From Psychrobacter sp. LV10R520-6 (GTDB lineage: Bacteria > Pseudomonadota > Gammaproteobacteria > Pseudomonadales > Moraxellaceae), in assembly GCF_900182925.1 (NCBI RefSeq), contig NZ_LT900024.1, positions 2,046,001 to 2,110,000 of the forward strand: DNA of 64,000 nucleotides, written 5' to 3'. Below the pieces are notes generated by a model. The model saw only the letters and a program-made list of their open reading frames with translations, was not told where the DNA came from and searched no databases. How positions within the stretch are numbered: the stretch's first letter is position 1; each line of letters starts with the position of its first letter. The translations under genes were made by a program, and so were the position numbers. Positions 28,834-39,675 of this stretch are shown here, in pieces.

Positions 28834-29751
28834 TCATACGTCAACAGTTAACTCTGCTACAGACAAATACTCAATAGGACAGTTTACATTGTCATCAAAA
28901 GTTACAATTTCAAAGTTACTTTGGTCTGATAATATTTCACGTACCAATAAATTGTTTAAGGCATGACCAGATTTATAAGCATTAAAACGACCTAAAATGG
29001 GATAGCCAATCAAATATAAGTCTCCTAATGCATCTAAAATCTTATGACGGACGAACTCATCGGCAAAACGTAGACCCTCAGCATTAAGAATATGCTCATC
29101 ATCGATAACAATCGCATTATCCATACTGCCACCTAAAGCAAGATTATTCTGTCGTAGCGCCTCAATATCACGTAAAAAACCAAAAGTACGCGCCGAGCTT
29201 AACTCCTCAATAAAGCTTTGAGTAGAAAAACGCAGCTGTGCATGTTGAAAGTCTTTATCAAAGGCAGGATGATCAAAATCAATTTCGAAGTTCAGTTCAA
29301 ACCCTTCATAAGGACGTAGCTCTGCCCATTTATCATCAACTTTTACCCGTACTGGCTTTACGATTTTCAAAAACTTTTTTAAACCTTCTTGTTCACACAA
29401 GCCTGCTTGTAGTAGTAGGCCGACGAATGGTGAGGCACTACCATCCATAATCGGAATCTCTGAGGCAGAAACGCGAATTAATAAGTTATCAATGCCAAGT
29501 CCCGCAATCGCACTCAACAGATGCTCAACGGTGCCAACACGCGTACCACCAAATACTAGATTCGATGACATCATGGTATCTTGTACCAAAAAAGCACTAG
29601 CAGGAATCGGTGAGCTGCCGTTAATATCGGAGCGTTCAAAGACTACCCCCGTATCAACAGGCTGTGGATGAAACTCTAAGTCAACAGGTTCGCCACTATG
29701 CAGACCGATACCTGTGAGGGCTATAGCTGTTTTTATGGTTCGTTGGTTCAT
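28834..29751 (-). CDS. lpxC: UDP-3-O-acyl-N-acetylglucosamine deacetylase
   Basis: A 305-residue zinc enzyme carrying out the first committed step of lipid A synthesis. Zinc ligands are visible in G-T-V-E-H-L-L-S-A (His near 78) and [11 protein letters not shown] (His and Asp). The catalytic G-H-A-L-N-N is near 264. The start [15 protein letters not shown] is typical. It is the last gene of the dcw-type cluster, after ftsZ, as in E. coli. FtsH, which degrades LpxC in enterobacteria, is encoded 5 kb away. Confidence 0.97.
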   Translation of the reverse strand: MNQRTIKTAIALTGIGLHSGEPVDLEFHPQPVDTGVVFERSDINGSSPIPASAFLVQDTMMSSNLVFGGTRVGTVEHLLSAIAGLGIDNLLIRVSASEIPIMDGSASPFVGLLLQAGLCEQEGLKKFLKIVKPVRVKVDDKWAELRPYEGFELNFEIDFDHPAFDKDFQHAQLRFSTQSFIEELSSARTFGFLRDIEALRQNNLALGGSMDNAIVIDDEHILNAEGLRFADEFVRHKILDALGDLYLIGYPILGRFNAYKSGHALNNLLVREILSDQSNFEIVTFDDNVNCPIEYLSVAELTVDV

Positions 29752-30101
29752 GGCTTCTTTCCCACATATCTTGTTACAATTGCCCTAGTGTACCATTACT
29801 TGACTCCAATTCGCTATAATTAAAACAGGCTAATTACTTATCTCTCTGATTGATATAGCTCATCATGAATAATTTTCTGGTAAAATTTACTCACTATGAG
29901 GGTAGAAAGATAACAGAATATAAGAAAAATTTTAATAAATCCCTATGTTTTACTACATTTATAGTCGATAGCCACCAAAAAACCAGCGTCAATGCGCTGG
30001 TTTTTTATTTATACGAAGGTATCTAAAGACTATGTAAGAATGGTAATAAAGAATAAGACTAAAAACTATTCATAGCTCTAACACCCATTCAAATAATTGA
30101 A
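29752..30101. other. Gap between ftsZ and lpxC
   Basis: About 350 AT-rich bases holding the ftsZ terminator at 29977-30006 and, presumably, an lpxC promoter on minus. No frame is supported. Confidence 0.4.
29977..30008 (-). terminator. Terminator after ftsZ
   Basis: AAAAAACCAGCG (29977-29988) and CGCTGGTTTTTT (29995-30006) form a perfect 12-bp stem with a six-base loop and T-runs on both strands. It ends the ftsZ transcript on minus. Confidence 0.85.
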
Positions 30102-31289
30102 TTATTTATTCTGCTGACGTTTTAGATAATCTTGGATACTGTTGGTCTTGGTCTGCGGTTGCTCTTGGGTAGGCGAGCGCGTAATACTGTCTTGATACAT
30201 TTGAGTTTGTGACTGCTTTTGACTGTTTAACGCACTGGTATGCAGATTAGGATCAACCGGTTGTGTGCTGGTAACAGAAGGAACTGGCTGCGGAGCCTCA
30301 GGTTCTGCATACTCATCTAAGGTCAGACCTGTGGCAATAACGGTAACGTGTAACTCATCGCCCATATCCTCATCAACCACTGAGCCATAGAAAATATTAG
30401 CGTCATCGGTGTCAGTAATGCCCTCAACGATTTCACTAATTTTGCTAAACTCATCTAGTGATAAGCTTTGCGAAGAGATGACGTTAACCAACAAACCTTT
30501 AGCATTCTCTAAACGCAAATCATCAAGTAATGGCGACTTAATGGCTTTTTCAGTCGCTTCACGAGCACGGTCATCACCGCTAGCACGGCCAACACCCATC
30601 ATCGCATGACCTTTAGCAGTCATAGCGGTACGGATATCGTTAAAATCAATATTCACTAGACCTGAACGAGCGATAGTCTCAGCAATACCTTGCACCGCAT
30701 GCATGAGTACATCATCTGCTTTTTTGAAAGCGTCTTGCATTGAAAGATTGCCGTAGACACTCATTAGCTTGTCATTCGGGATAGTAATAATAGAGTCCAC
30801 AAAATTAGTCAGTTGCTCAATGCCAGCCTTAGCGGCTTTAATACGCTTACCACCTTCAAACTTGAATGGCGTGGTCACTACTGCAACGGTCAATACTTCC
30901 ATTTCTTTAGCGATACGCGCGACCACAGGAGCAGCGCCGGTACCTGTACCACCGCCCATTCCGGCAGTAATAAAGACCATATCTGCGTTTTCGAGTAAGG
31001 CACGGATAGATTCTTCTTCACTTTCGGCGGACTCGCGTCCCACTTCTGGATTTGCACCTGCGCCAAGACCACGATTACTCTTTGCACCCAGTTGTAGCTT
31101 ATGAGGAGCGGTTAGACGATCAAGGGCCTGTTTATCAGTATTGGCACAAACAAACGTCACACCTTTAATACCTTGTTGCACCATGTGTTCAACTGCATTG
31201 CCGCCGCCGCCGCCCACACCAAATACGATGAAGCGAGCCTGACCGTTGTTTTGAAGTTGATTATCATCTGGCATAGTGTATTTTGACAT
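30102..31289 (-). CDS. ftsZ: Cell division GTPase FtsZ
   Basis: A 395-residue tubulin homologue that forms the Z ring at midcell. The frame extends upstream, but the ATG at 31289 has GGAGA nine bases before it and gives M-S-K-Y-T-M-P-D-D. GTP-binding motifs are F-G-V-G-G-G-G-G-N-A near 24-33 and the tubulin signature G-M-G-G-G-T-G-T-G-A near 110-119. The T7-loop region N-I-D-F-N-D-I is also present. After a Gln/Pro-rich linker the conserved tail reads I-Q-D-Y-L-K-R-Q, the binding site for FtsA and ZipA. ZapA is encoded at 62 kb. Confidence 0.97.
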   Translation of the reverse strand: MSKYTMPDDNQLQNNGQARFIVFGVGGGGGNAVEHMVQQGIKGVTFVCANTDKQALDRLTAPHKLQLGAKSNRGLGAGANPEVGRESAESEEESIRALLENADMVFITAGMGGGTGTGAAPVVARIAKEMEVLTVAVVTTPFKFEGGKRIKAAKAGIEQLTNFVDSIITIPNDKLMSVYGNLSMQDAFKKADDVLMHAVQGIAETIARSGLVNIDFNDIRTAMTAKGHAMMGVGRASGDDRAREATEKAIKSPLLDDLRLENAKGLLVNVISSQSLSLDEFSKISEIVEGITDTDDANIFYGSVVDEDMGDELHVTVIATGLTLDEYAEPEAPQPVPSVTSTQPVDPNLHTSALNSQKQSQTQMYQDSITRSPTQEQPQTKTNSIQDYLKRQQNK

Positions 31290-31562
31290 AAAAAAGATTC
31301 TCCAGTTGCAGATAGCATGATGAGCGATACGTGGTAACACACTCGCATGGCGTACTATCAACTTACTATATATAAATGTTTCTAAATAAAATAGGGTTTC
31401 GGCTTAAACAATCCATTTTAAGCTTAAAAGTAAATATATCATTGTTGCTTGTAACCTTGATTTTGACATCGCTCTTCACACTGTTGCATGATCTGAATGT
31501 CATAACCTGAGTACATCTCGTAAAGTGCTGTCTTCATTATCAAAGCACTTTTGAAGATATTA

Positions 31563-32855
31563 TTACAATATTTTTTTGAGTACCCGAGTAAAACGCTGCC
31601 CTGCACTTTGAAACACACCTTTTACTCGGCCTTTCTGAATGGCTTCAGGCTCGCTTTTTTCACTGTGGCGAAACTGCTCGCTTTGGCTATATAATAAGGT
31701 ACCAAAAGCCGTATAGTAGGCACGGTCATTAACCTGATTATTGAGTTGCTTAAACGATTCATCATTATCAAAATGGTTGTAAGCACTAATGTCAGGATGA
31801 GTATTGGTCAATACTACTGACATTTTAAGCAGTTTTTTGGCAAACGGCACCATACCTTTAATGCTACTGCCACCGCCAGTAAGTACGATACCGCGATCAA
31901 TATAACTTAGCAGATCGGCCTCATGCAACTGGCGAGCCACTTCAGTAAAAATTCGGATATAACGCGCTTCAATGATTCGTGCCAAATTATACACATTGAC
32001 ATTAATCTCATCGCTTAAGCCTTGTGGTCTAAATATAAAAAACGAGCTGGGATCTACGCTATGGACATCAACGGTACCATGAGACTTTTTAAGTTTCTCA
32101 GCTTCTATCATCGAAATACCGATATCTGCTGAGATATCCATTGTCACTTCATGACTACCCGTTGCCACACAATGGGTAAAGATCAGTTTATTCTCTTTAT
32201 AAACACAGATACTGGTACTACTGGCGCCAATATCTACCAAGCAAACACCTTGCTGACGTTCTTCTGCCATAAGGCTATATTCGGCGCTGGTAACGGCATC
32301 GAAAACAATATGATCAATTCCGACATCACAGCTTTGTAATAGTTTTTGTATATTTTGACGGCTGGCGACAGGCAGCATCATCATGTGATACATCACAGTG
32401 ATATTGTGCGCCACTGTTTCAATCGCATCATCAACCATGAACTCTTGGTCATCAACATAAATGCCTTGCTGACAACAATGCATCAAATAATAATCAGAAG
32501 GTAGATCTTGCAACTTAGCATTAGATAAGGCTTGTACCATATCTTGAGCGCGCACCACTTCATCCTCTACGTCCACATGACCGGCACTATTTTTACTAGA
32601 TAATTCAGGCGTTGCTAAGGTCAGCCAAACGCTGTGCACACGGCAATTTGCAGTATCTTCCGCTTCTTGGATGGCTTGTTTGATCGCGCCTTGTAAGCGT
32701 TCACGATGTTTGATTTGACCTTGATAAAAGTCACTGTTTTTAACTTGTCCCACACCCATAATACGAATGTCTTTTGCAGAGACAACACTGCCAATGACGG
32801 CATAGACTGCCGTGGCACTTAGATGAACAACAACCAGATTTTCAGTATTTTTCAT
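31563..32855 (-). CDS. ftsA: Cell division protein FtsA
   Basis: A 430-residue actin-like protein that tethers FtsZ to the membrane and recruits later divisome proteins. It has V-V-V-H-L-S-A-T-A at the start, G-V-C-L-V-D-I-G-A-S-S-T near residue 205, and I-V-L-T-G-G-G-S-S near 333. The C-terminal amphipathic helix R-F-T-R-V-L-K-K-I-L is the membrane anchor. A TTG at 32867 is in frame; ATG 32855 is chosen. The usual 1C subdomain lies between. ftsZ follows after 273 bases. Confidence 0.95.
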   Translation of the reverse strand: MKNTENLVVVHLSATAVYAVIGSVVSAKDIRIMGVGQVKNSDFYQGQIKHRERLQGAIKQAIQEAEDTANCRVHSVWLTLATPELSSKNSAGHVDVEDEVVRAQDMVQALSNAKLQDLPSDYYLMHCCQQGIYVDDQEFMVDDAIETVAHNITVMYHMMMLPVASRQNIQKLLQSCDVGIDHIVFDAVTSAEYSLMAEERQQGVCLVDIGASSTSICVYKENKLIFTHCVATGSHEVTMDISADIGISMIEAEKLKKSHGTVDVHSVDPSSFFIFRPQGLSDEINVNVYNLARIIEARYIRIFTEVARQLHEADLLSYIDRGIVLTGGGSSIKGMVPFAKKLLKMSVVLTNTHPDISAYNHFDNDESFKQLNNQVNDRAYYTAFGTLLYSQSEQFRHSEKSEPEAIQKGRVKGVFQSAGQRFTRVLKKIL

Positions 32856-33029
32856 GGTACCAAACAAATTATCGCTAAACAGGAGGCTGGATGACGTCCC
32901 TGTTAAGTCATTAGAATGAACGCTATAAAACGCTGTGATATCGAAAGCAAGATTCTTATGTTAAATAATTAATCTATACTATCAACCTATACTATTTATT
33001 TAGACTATCTACATAAATTAGGGTGCTGG

Positions 33030-33827
33030 CTACTCATCAGAAGTTTCCGTCTGCGGCGCTTTAATATTCCAAGCAATAGTGAAACCATTTTTATAACGTA
33101 AATCTATCGATTGCATATCATCGCGACGAGTATTTAATTGGTTACCGAGCAGCTGACTTAAATTCAGCAACTTTTGCGCGGTATTTTCATTATCAACGAT
33201 AACACGAAGTCCATTATCAAAGCGAATTAGCCAAGTCATCCGTGGGGATAAAATAATGTCTTCAACCCGCATATCAAGTGGCGCATACCAACCATTTATT
33301 TGCTGCATTTGTTGCATAATAACTGGCGCTTGGGTCATCTCGCCTTGCAAGGTAGCAAACTGAACTTGGGTCAGCTCTCGGTCATCAGCGGGTACAAATA
33401 CTGTCCCCTTAGCATCAACCAGCCGCTCTGTGCCAAAATTAGCCACTGCTTGCTTGGGCAAGGCCCTAACCACAATGCCGCTTTGCCAATCACGGGTTAT
33501 ACTAACTTGATCGACCCAAGAAAGACCCATAGTGATGTCTCTTAACACCTGCAAATCAGAGGTAAAGAAACTACTCACTCTCTGCTGGCCCATTACCCGC
33601 TGTAGGGCTTGGTATTGAGTGGCGGTCAGGCCTTGAGTGCTAACATGAATAGCTGCAGGCGGCGCATCACGTAACGCTTTACCGCCCATTATCAATATTA
33701 ACAACAACATTCCTACTACCAACATCATAAAAAAATATTTAATGGCAATTGGTATTTGGAAACTGGCTTTCGGACGACGGGTCTTATCACTCATCAAGTC
33801 AGTTACGTCGTTGACAGTTTGAGCCAT
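33030..33827 (-). CDS. ftsQ: Cell division protein FtsQ
   Basis: A 265-residue bitopic divisome protein. A basic cytoplasmic N-terminus (about 25 residues) is followed by one membrane helix (F-F-M-M-L-V-V-G-M-L-L-L-I-L-I-M), a POTRA domain (I-H-V-S-T-Q-G-L to about 125), and the FtsQ beta domain with L-R-Y-K-N-G-F-T-I-A-W near the end. FtsQ links FtsL/FtsB with cytoplasmic partners. It sits between ddl and ftsA as in E. coli, but 539 bases after ddl instead of directly following. Confidence 0.93.
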   Translation of the reverse strand: MAQTVNDVTDLMSDKTRRPKASFQIPIAIKYFFMMLVVGMLLLILIMGGKALRDAPPAAIHVSTQGLTATQYQALQRVMGQQRVSSFFTSDLQVLRDITMGLSWVDQVSITRDWQSGIVVRALPKQAVANFGTERLVDAKGTVFVPADDRELTQVQFATLQGEMTQAPVIMQQMQQINGWYAPLDMRVEDIILSPRMTWLIRFDNGLRVIVDNENTAQKLLNLSQLLGNQLNTRRDDMQSIDLRYKNGFTIAWNIKAPQTETSDE

Positions 33828-34366
33828 AGTGACCTTTATTCCTATATTCGCCTATGCTTGATAGGCACTATTTGCTTATATTTGTCTATTTATCTTTAAC
33901 AGACGCCAGTATGTTGCTACTATTTTTATTTAAGATTCTGATTTCTTGATCATTTGATAGTTTAGTTATTTGATAGCTTAATCATTAAATAACTTAGTCA
34001 TTAAATATTACTGAGAAAGCATTATTAGTCCAACTAATGAGTTTCATTAAAATTTTTTACTTGTCTATCTTGTAAGAAAAACTTACAAATTAATATAAAT
34101 GCCACCAAAGTAGACCAATCATTACAATATTAACGTATTTTACAGTGAAACAATAGCTTAACCCATACTATGACTAACGAATTTACACAAGATTACATGA
34201 CGCTGTGGTATAGCAGGGCTAGCGATACATTAAACGTCTTTCTTATCCATTTTCGTTCCGCTAAATATTTAGTTTTTTGAACAATCGCTACTGGTTCTTG
34301 CAACTGCCATTTTCTCATTGCGCTGACCTAGTCACTATAGTAATTGCTATAAGCCGTTTTAGATTA
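33828..34366. other. 539-base gap between ddl and ftsQ
   Basis: An unusually long gap inside a division cluster. It holds a small hairpin (TTGTAAG 34070-34076 with CTTACAA 34082-34088) and, at about 33951-34010, repeated ATTTGATAG and TCATTAAATA motifs. It probably contains an ftsQAZ promoter on minus. No gene is supported. Confidence 0.5.
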
Positions 34367-35494
34367 CTATAGAGTCTGCGCTAGGATATGCCAGCATAAG
34401 GTGTCAAAATCCATACCACGAGCTTTGGCTGCCATAGGGACTAAGCTATGGCTAGTCATGCCTGGTACGGTATTAATCTCGAGCAGCCAAAAGTTGCCAG
34501 CCTCGTCTTGCATCGCATCGATACGTCCCCAGCCTTTGGCATCAACAGCGCGAAAAGCGGCAAGGCTCAAGTCTTGTAGATGTTTTTCGTCAGCGGTGCT
34601 TAAGCCGCAAGGGATATAGTAGCTGGTATCATCACGATTATACTTAGCTTCAAAATCATAAAAGTTGGTAATGTCAGCAGGTTCTAGACGAATGACCGGA
34701 TAAGCCTCATCATCAACAATAACGATGGTAAATTCGCGTCCGGTAATCCAGCGCTCTGCCATCACCGCATCGCCGCATTGAACCGCAGTTGCATAGGCGG
34801 CAGGAAGCTCATCAAGATGATTAACCTTAGTCATGCCAATACTTGAGCCTTCATGTACTGGCTTGATAATCAGCGGCAGCCCCAGCATATTAACCACTTG
34901 CTGCCAATCGGTGTTGGCAGTAAGCAATGAAAACGGCGCGGTCGATAAGCCGCACCCTTGCCATAGCTGCTTGGTACGTATTTTATCCATACCCAGTGCC
35001 GATGCTAAGATACCTGATCCTGTCTGCGGAATATCCAGCCACTGCAATACCCCTTGTAGCAAGCCATCTTCACCGCCGCGACCATGCAAGACGTTAAACA
35101 CACGATCATAATCGCGCAGCTCAGCAATATCTTGATGCTTCGGATCATAATGGGTGGCATCAACGCCTTGATTTTGGAGAGCTTGCAATACAGCCGCGCC
35201 GCTATCTAAGGACACGCTACGCTCGTTACTGTTACCACCATAAACAACGGCTACTTTGCCAAACACACTAGCATCTAACGCTGGCTTAGAAGCTACTACT
35301 GTATTTTGACTCTGCTCATCACTTGGTACTTTCTTATCATCTTGCTCAGTTTGAGCAGCAGCAGCCAGTGCGGACTCTGGGTTGATAATATTAACCGCAC
35401 CCCAATCCTGATTGTTATCAGTTAGATCTTTGCCAGTTAGATCATTAGAAGCTTCATTATTTGTTTTATTATTGCTGTTGCTATTACTGGTCAT
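34367..35494 (-). CDS. ddl: D-alanine--D-alanine ligase with N-terminal extension
   Basis: An ATP-grasp enzyme making D-Ala-D-Ala for peptidoglycan. The catalytic part starts near residue 78 with K-V-A-V-V-Y-G-G-N-S-N-E-R-S-V-S. It includes V-L-H-G-R-G-G-E-D-G (near 133), the lid lysine region I-I-K-P-V-H-E-G-S-S-I-G-M, and the metal-binding E-I-N-T-V-P-G-M-T-S-H-S near the end. The first 75 residues are Asn/Ser/Thr/Asp-rich and not part of the family, so the protein is 375 residues instead of about 305. No other good start lies further in, so the extension looks real. Confidence 0.94.
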   Translation of the reverse strand: MTSNSNSNNKTNNEASNDLTGKDLTDNNQDWGAVNIINPESALAAAAQTEQDDKKVPSDEQSQNTVVASKPALDASVFGKVAVVYGGNSNERSVSLDSGAAVLQALQNQGVDATHYDPKHQDIAELRDYDRVFNVLHGRGGEDGLLQGVLQWLDIPQTGSGILASALGMDKIRTKQLWQGCGLSTAPFSLLTANTDWQQVVNMLGLPLIIKPVHEGSSIGMTKVNHLDELPAAYATAVQCGDAVMAERWITGREFTIVIVDDEAYPVIRLEPADITNFYDFEAKYNRDDTSYYIPCGLSTADEKHLQDLSLAAFRAVDAKGWGRIDAMQDEAGNFWLLEINTVPGMTSHSLVPMAAKARGMDFDTLCWHILAQTL

Positions 35495-35648
35495 GACGAT
35501 GGTTCCTAATGTAGTTCCTAATATTTTCTTGATGCTTTGCCTGATATCTTAATGGGCACCATTAATAGGCACAATATTATCAAGCTACGAATAATTTTAT
35601 GGGTATAACTCTGTATATAGCTATTAGGATATAATTTATTTTAAGTAG

Positions 35649-37121
35649 TTATTTAATATATAAAGCATTGGCGGCCAAGTCAGTCGCAATTTGACCTATA
35701 TTTCCAGCACCTTGGGTAAGAAGCATATCATTCGCTTGTAACAAACGTTGCATGACTGGCGCAATATTGTCTTTATCAATAATAGTGGGCTCAACCACGC
35801 CGCGTAAGCGAATACTACGTGCCAGTGATTTAGTATCTGCACCGGCAATGGGGCTTTCGCCTGCTGAATAGACGTCTAATAACAAGAGCTCATCGACACT
35901 AGAAAGCACTTCGACAAAGTCATCAAAGCAATCGCGGGTACGGCTATAGCGGTGCGGCTGAAATAGCATCACTAAACGGCGCTCAGGGAAACTTTGACGC
36001 GCTGCCTTAATGGTGGCATCGACTTCTCTAGGATGATGACCGTAATCATCAATTAATAATATGTCGCCACCATCGATGGCAACTGAAGGATGCTGTTCAA
36101 AGCGTCGACCGACGCCTTCAAATTTTTGTAACGCGCGCTTAATGGCCTCATCATCAACACCTTCGTCAGTTGCCATGGTAATGGCAGCCAGCGCATTATA
36201 AACGTTATGAATCCCAGGAATATTTAAGGTCAGGCGCAGAGGCTCATGATCGCGGCGCAGAACGGTAAAGTGGGTTTTGGTACCTTCGACGATCACATCA
36301 ATCGCCTGTACATCGTTGAAAGGCTCAAGTCCAAAGGTCAATACCGGACGTGCGATATCATCAATCATCGCATACAGTTCCGGGTCATCACCGCAGACTA
36401 CAGCGAGACCGTAAAATGGCATGTTTTGTAAAAACTGGATATAAGCCGCTTTCAACTTCTCAAAGCTGTTCTCATAAGTTTCCATATGGTCTTGGTCAAT
36501 ATTGGTCACAATCGCTGCCATCGGATGCAGCGATAAAAATGACGCGTCTGACTCGTCTGCTTCAGCGACTAAAAACCGGCTACTACCCAGCGCCGCATTT
36601 TTACCGGAAGCATTAAGCTTACCGCCAATCACATAGGTTGGGTCCAGCTGTCCTTCAGCAAGCATGGTAGTCAACAAACTGGTGGTGGTGGTTTTACCAT
36701 GCGCGCCAGCCACTGCAATGCCGTGGCGATAGCGCATTAGTTCACCAAGCATATCAGCGCGGCGTACTACCGGCAGACGCGCTTTAAGCGCCGCTTTAAT
36801 TTCCGGATTGCTGCGATCAATTGCGGATGACACTACTATCACGTCAGCATGCTCGATATTTTTAGAGTCATGTCCGATAAATATCTCGATACCAATGTCC
36901 TGTAAACGCTTGGTCACTGGGCTTTCGGTAATATCTGAGCCACTTACTTGATAGCCTTGATTGCTCATCACCTCAGCAATACCGCACATTCCTGAACCAC
37001 CAATACCTACAAAGTGCAAATGCTGAATGCGGCGCATCTCTGGAATCTCAATCAGACGTTTAGGCAAAGCTTTCGTGATGGGCGCAGCAGATACGGCATT
37101 AGCAGAAGTGGTTGGGGACAT
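35649..37121 (-). CDS. murC: UDP-N-acetylmuramate--L-alanine ligase
   Basis: A 490-residue Mur ligase that adds L-Ala to UDP-MurNAc in the cytoplasm. The N-terminal nucleotide-sugar site has [14 protein letters not shown] near 37-50. The ATP site is G-A-H-G-K-T-T-T-T near 128-136. The C-terminal domain carries D-D-Y-G-H-H-P-R-E and Q-P-H-R-Y-S-R-T. A 30-residue Ser/Ala/Pro lead is slightly longer than usual. The ATG at 37121 has TTAAAGAGAG upstream. murG precedes it by 93 bases. Confidence 0.97.
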   Translation of the reverse strand: MSPTTSANAVSAAPITKALPKRLIEIPEMRRIQHLHFVGIGGSGMCGIAEVMSNQGYQVSGSDITESPVTKRLQDIGIEIFIGHDSKNIEHADVIVVSSAIDRSNPEIKAALKARLPVVRRADMLGELMRYRHGIAVAGAHGKTTTTSLLTTMLAEGQLDPTYVIGGKLNASGKNAALGSSRFLVAEADESDASFLSLHPMAAIVTNIDQDHMETYENSFEKLKAAYIQFLQNMPFYGLAVVCGDDPELYAMIDDIARPVLTFGLEPFNDVQAIDVIVEGTKTHFTVLRRDHEPLRLTLNIPGIHNVYNALAAITMATDEGVDDEAIKRALQKFEGVGRRFEQHPSVAIDGGDILLIDDYGHHPREVDATIKAARQSFPERRLVMLFQPHRYSRTRDCFDDFVEVLSSVDELLLLDVYSAGESPIAGADTKSLARSIRLRGVVEPTIIDKDNIAPVMQRLLQANDMLLTQGAGNIGQIATDLAANALYIK

Positions 37122-37214
37122 AGAATTCTCTCTTTATTAAGGAATAATAAATACGGGTGCATCGAATATAAAAACAAACAGTCATGACAATGGACGCTCA
37201 ACTCATCACGTTTG

Positions 37215-38312
37215 CTACAGCGCTTGCCAAATAATATTCGCGACTTGTTGACTGGCGCTACGATTGGCAATAGCATGACCTTTCTCTGCCATCTCCAAGC
37301 AAGTACGCCGATCAAAAGCAGCAAGCTCATTACTTAAACGCTGAGGTGTCAGCTCAGCTTGCGGTAATAAAATGGCGGCATCATGCAATGTTAGAGTGCG
37401 AGCGTTAGCCGTTTGGTGATCATCGACGGCACTTGGCAGTGGTACAAAAATTGCCGCTATACCGACGTTTTGAATTTCGGTAACCGTCAACGCGCCAGCA
37501 CGGCAGACAATGACATCTGCCCAATTATAAGCGACTGCCATATCATCGATAAAAGGTTGCACAGTGATCTGGTGTTGGCTTAAATCTTCGCTGTCATAAG
37601 TCGCTTGCGTTTGCGTTTCATTATTACGCCCACATTGATGACGTACCTCAAATGGGCGAGCTGTCAACGCTAATGCTTTGGGAACGGTGTCATTTAAAAC
37701 TTGCGCACCCAATGAGCCACCTACAACTAATAATCGTAGTGGAGACTTATCCATGACATCATAACGAGCAGATGGCGCAGCAACGCCAGTAATAGCATTG
37801 CGCACCGGATTGCCAACAGTTTCAAGCTTAGTACTAAACTTAGCATCAAGCTGACTATTGGCAAAGGTATTCTCAAAAGCTTGCAACACCTTAGTAGATA
37901 TTTTAGCCAAGTAACGATTGCTCATACCCGCAATCGCATTTTGCTCATGAATAATCAGCGGCGTGCCCGTCATGCGCGCAGCAATCCCGCCAGGCGCGGT
38001 CACATAACCACCAAAACCTACTACCATATCAATCTTATTACTGCGAATAATTTTAATGACGGCCATAGTTGCTGATAATAAAGTCACTGGCATTTTGAGC
38101 AGTCGCCCTACCCCTTTACCACGCAAACCTTGCATAGCAATAGCATGAAACGTATAGCCAGCTGGTTCGACCAAGCCATTTTCCATACCATTTTCTGTAC
38201 CAAGCCAATGAATGACCGCACCGCGCTGAGTCAACGCCTCACTAACCGCAAGCGCTGGAAAGACATGCCCGCCCGTGCCAGCGGCCATCATTAATATATG
38301 CGGTGTTTTCAT
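37215..38312 (-). CDS. murG: Lipid II synthase MurG
   Basis: A 365-residue GT28 glycosyltransferase that adds GlcNAc to lipid I at the inner face of the membrane. The first glycine-rich loop is A-A-G-T-G-G-H-V-F-P-A-L near 10-21. The second, V-V-G-G-S-L-G-A-Q, is near 190-198. The donor-site helix contains V-I-V-C-R-A-G-A-L-T-V-T-E. It opens the visible cluster (murG-murC-ddl-ftsQAZ-lpxC). Genes that usually precede it, such as ftsW and murD, are not in this window. Confidence 0.96.
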   Translation of the reverse strand: MKTPHILMMAAGTGGHVFPALAVSEALTQRGAVIHWLGTENGMENGLVEPAGYTFHAIAMQGLRGKGVGRLLKMPVTLLSATMAVIKIIRSNKIDMVVGFGGYVTAPGGIAARMTGTPLIIHEQNAIAGMSNRYLAKISTKVLQAFENTFANSQLDAKFSTKLETVGNPVRNAITGVAAPSARYDVMDKSPLRLLVVGGSLGAQVLNDTVPKALALTARPFEVRHQCGRNNETQTQATYDSEDLSQHQITVQPFIDDMAVAYNWADVIVCRAGALTVTEIQNVGIAAIFVPLPSAVDDHQTANARTLTLHDAAILLPQAELTPQRLSNELAAFDRRTCLEMAEKGHAIANRSASQQVANIIWQAL

Positions 38313-38370
38313 TACCCTCTGCCTTTCTTATCTTTATTCATTAATATTAGATTTTAAGCGCATCACTTTG

Positions 38371-38398
38371 CGCCATTAACTTTACGCCATTAACTTTA
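38371..38398. repeat. 14-bp tandem duplication upstream of murG
   Basis: CGCCATTAACTTTA occurs twice in direct succession (38371-38384 and 38385-38398) in the 294-base gap between gshB and murG. Confidence 0.8.
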
Positions 38399-38606
38399 CG
38401 AAATTGAGTAGTCACGTTAAGGCTTATGAAACCCAGTAAGCAACCACAATGTCAAATCCCGCATAGTATAGAGGAAATCATCCTCATATATACAGTGTTT
38501 TATAGATTAAATGACAGAATAATTGATGCTTAAGTGACTGTATTGACAGACAATAAAAAACATCCTACTTCTACTCTAACAACCTCTCTTCTTTCAAAAT
38601 ACGTCT

Positions 38607-39587
38607 CTAACAGCGTGCCTCTATCGCAACTATCAAGTCGGTCGCAATATCAGTGTCGCATTGATCATCAATCTCACGTACACAAGTAGGACTGGTGACA
38701 TTAATCTCGGTAATACGGCCACCGATTAAATCTAATCCAACAAACATCAAACCCTTTTCTTTAACAATTGGCGCGACTGCTTGTGCTACTTGGCGCTCAA
38801 CTTCGGTTAATGGCATTGCCACCCCGCTGCCACCTGCTGCTAAATTACCGCGGGTCTCACCTTTAACCGGAATACGCGCTAGGCAATAATCTACTACCAC
38901 CCCATCGACAATCAATACGCGCTTGTCACCTTCTTTAATCTCTGGCAAATAACGTTGGGCCATAATCGGTAAGGTCTCAAGTTCGGTCAATATCTCCAGC
39001 GTTACTCCGATATTTGGGCTGTCTGCGGTCAGACGAAATATTCCTGTGCCGCCCATACCATCAAGTGGCTTAACGATTACGTCTCGCTGATCAGTGATAA
39101 ATTGACGAATATGTGCTTGTTTACTGGTCACAATCGTTGGGCTCATATAGTCACTAAACCAAGTCGCAAACAGCTTTTCATTACAATCCCTAATGGCTTG
39201 CGGGTCATTGACGACTAGTACGCCTGCGGCCTTGGCATGATCAAGCATATAAGTGGCATAAATAAAGCGCATATCAAACGGCGGATCTTTACGCATTAAG
39301 ATCACATCATAGTCGCTAACCGGACCAGTGCCTTTTTCACCTAAAGCATAGAAATCCTGAGGATCACGCTGCACCGTTACTGGTTGCGAGTCTGTCATCA
39401 ACTGACCACGATCAAGCCATAAGTCATGAATTTGACAATAGCCCAACGTGTGCCCACGATCTTGAGCCGACCACATCATCGCCAAGCTGGTATCTTTTTT
39501 ATAATTGACCTGCTCGATAGGATCCATAATGACTAAGATATTCAAAGAGCGGCTAGGCAAAGATTTTTTAGTGTTTAATTGGCTCAT
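38607..39587 (-). CDS. gshB: Glutathione synthetase
   Basis: A 326-residue ATP-grasp enzyme that joins gamma-Glu-Cys to glycine. It begins after about 14 residues with L-N-I-L-V-I-M-D-P-I-E-Q-V-N. It has the family region L-M-R-K-D-P-P-F-D-M-R-F near 101-112, the ATP loop V-K-P-L-D-G-M-G-G-T-G-I-F-R near 196-209, and E-I-N-V-T-S-P-T near the C-terminus. It is followed on minus by the gap before murG; pyrE lies upstream on the same strand. Confidence 0.96.
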   Translation of the reverse strand: MSQLNTKKSLPSRSLNILVIMDPIEQVNYKKDTSLAMMWSAQDRGHTLGYCQIHDLWLDRGQLMTDSQPVTVQRDPQDFYALGEKGTGPVSDYDVILMRKDPPFDMRFIYATYMLDHAKAAGVLVVNDPQAIRDCNEKLFATWFSDYMSPTIVTSKQAHIRQFITDQRDVIVKPLDGMGGTGIFRLTADSPNIGVTLEILTELETLPIMAQRYLPEIKEGDKRVLIVDGVVVDYCLARIPVKGETRGNLAAGGSGVAMPLTEVERQVAQAVAPIVKEKGLMFVGLDLIGGRITEINVTSPTCVREIDDQCDTDIATDLIVAIEARC

Positions 39588-39675
39588 GATAAGACTCGCT
39601 TACTTGATGTTGTTGTTATTAATAATACGACACGTATACAAAGACGTCAGCAATACGCCATATGTTTACGGCAAT

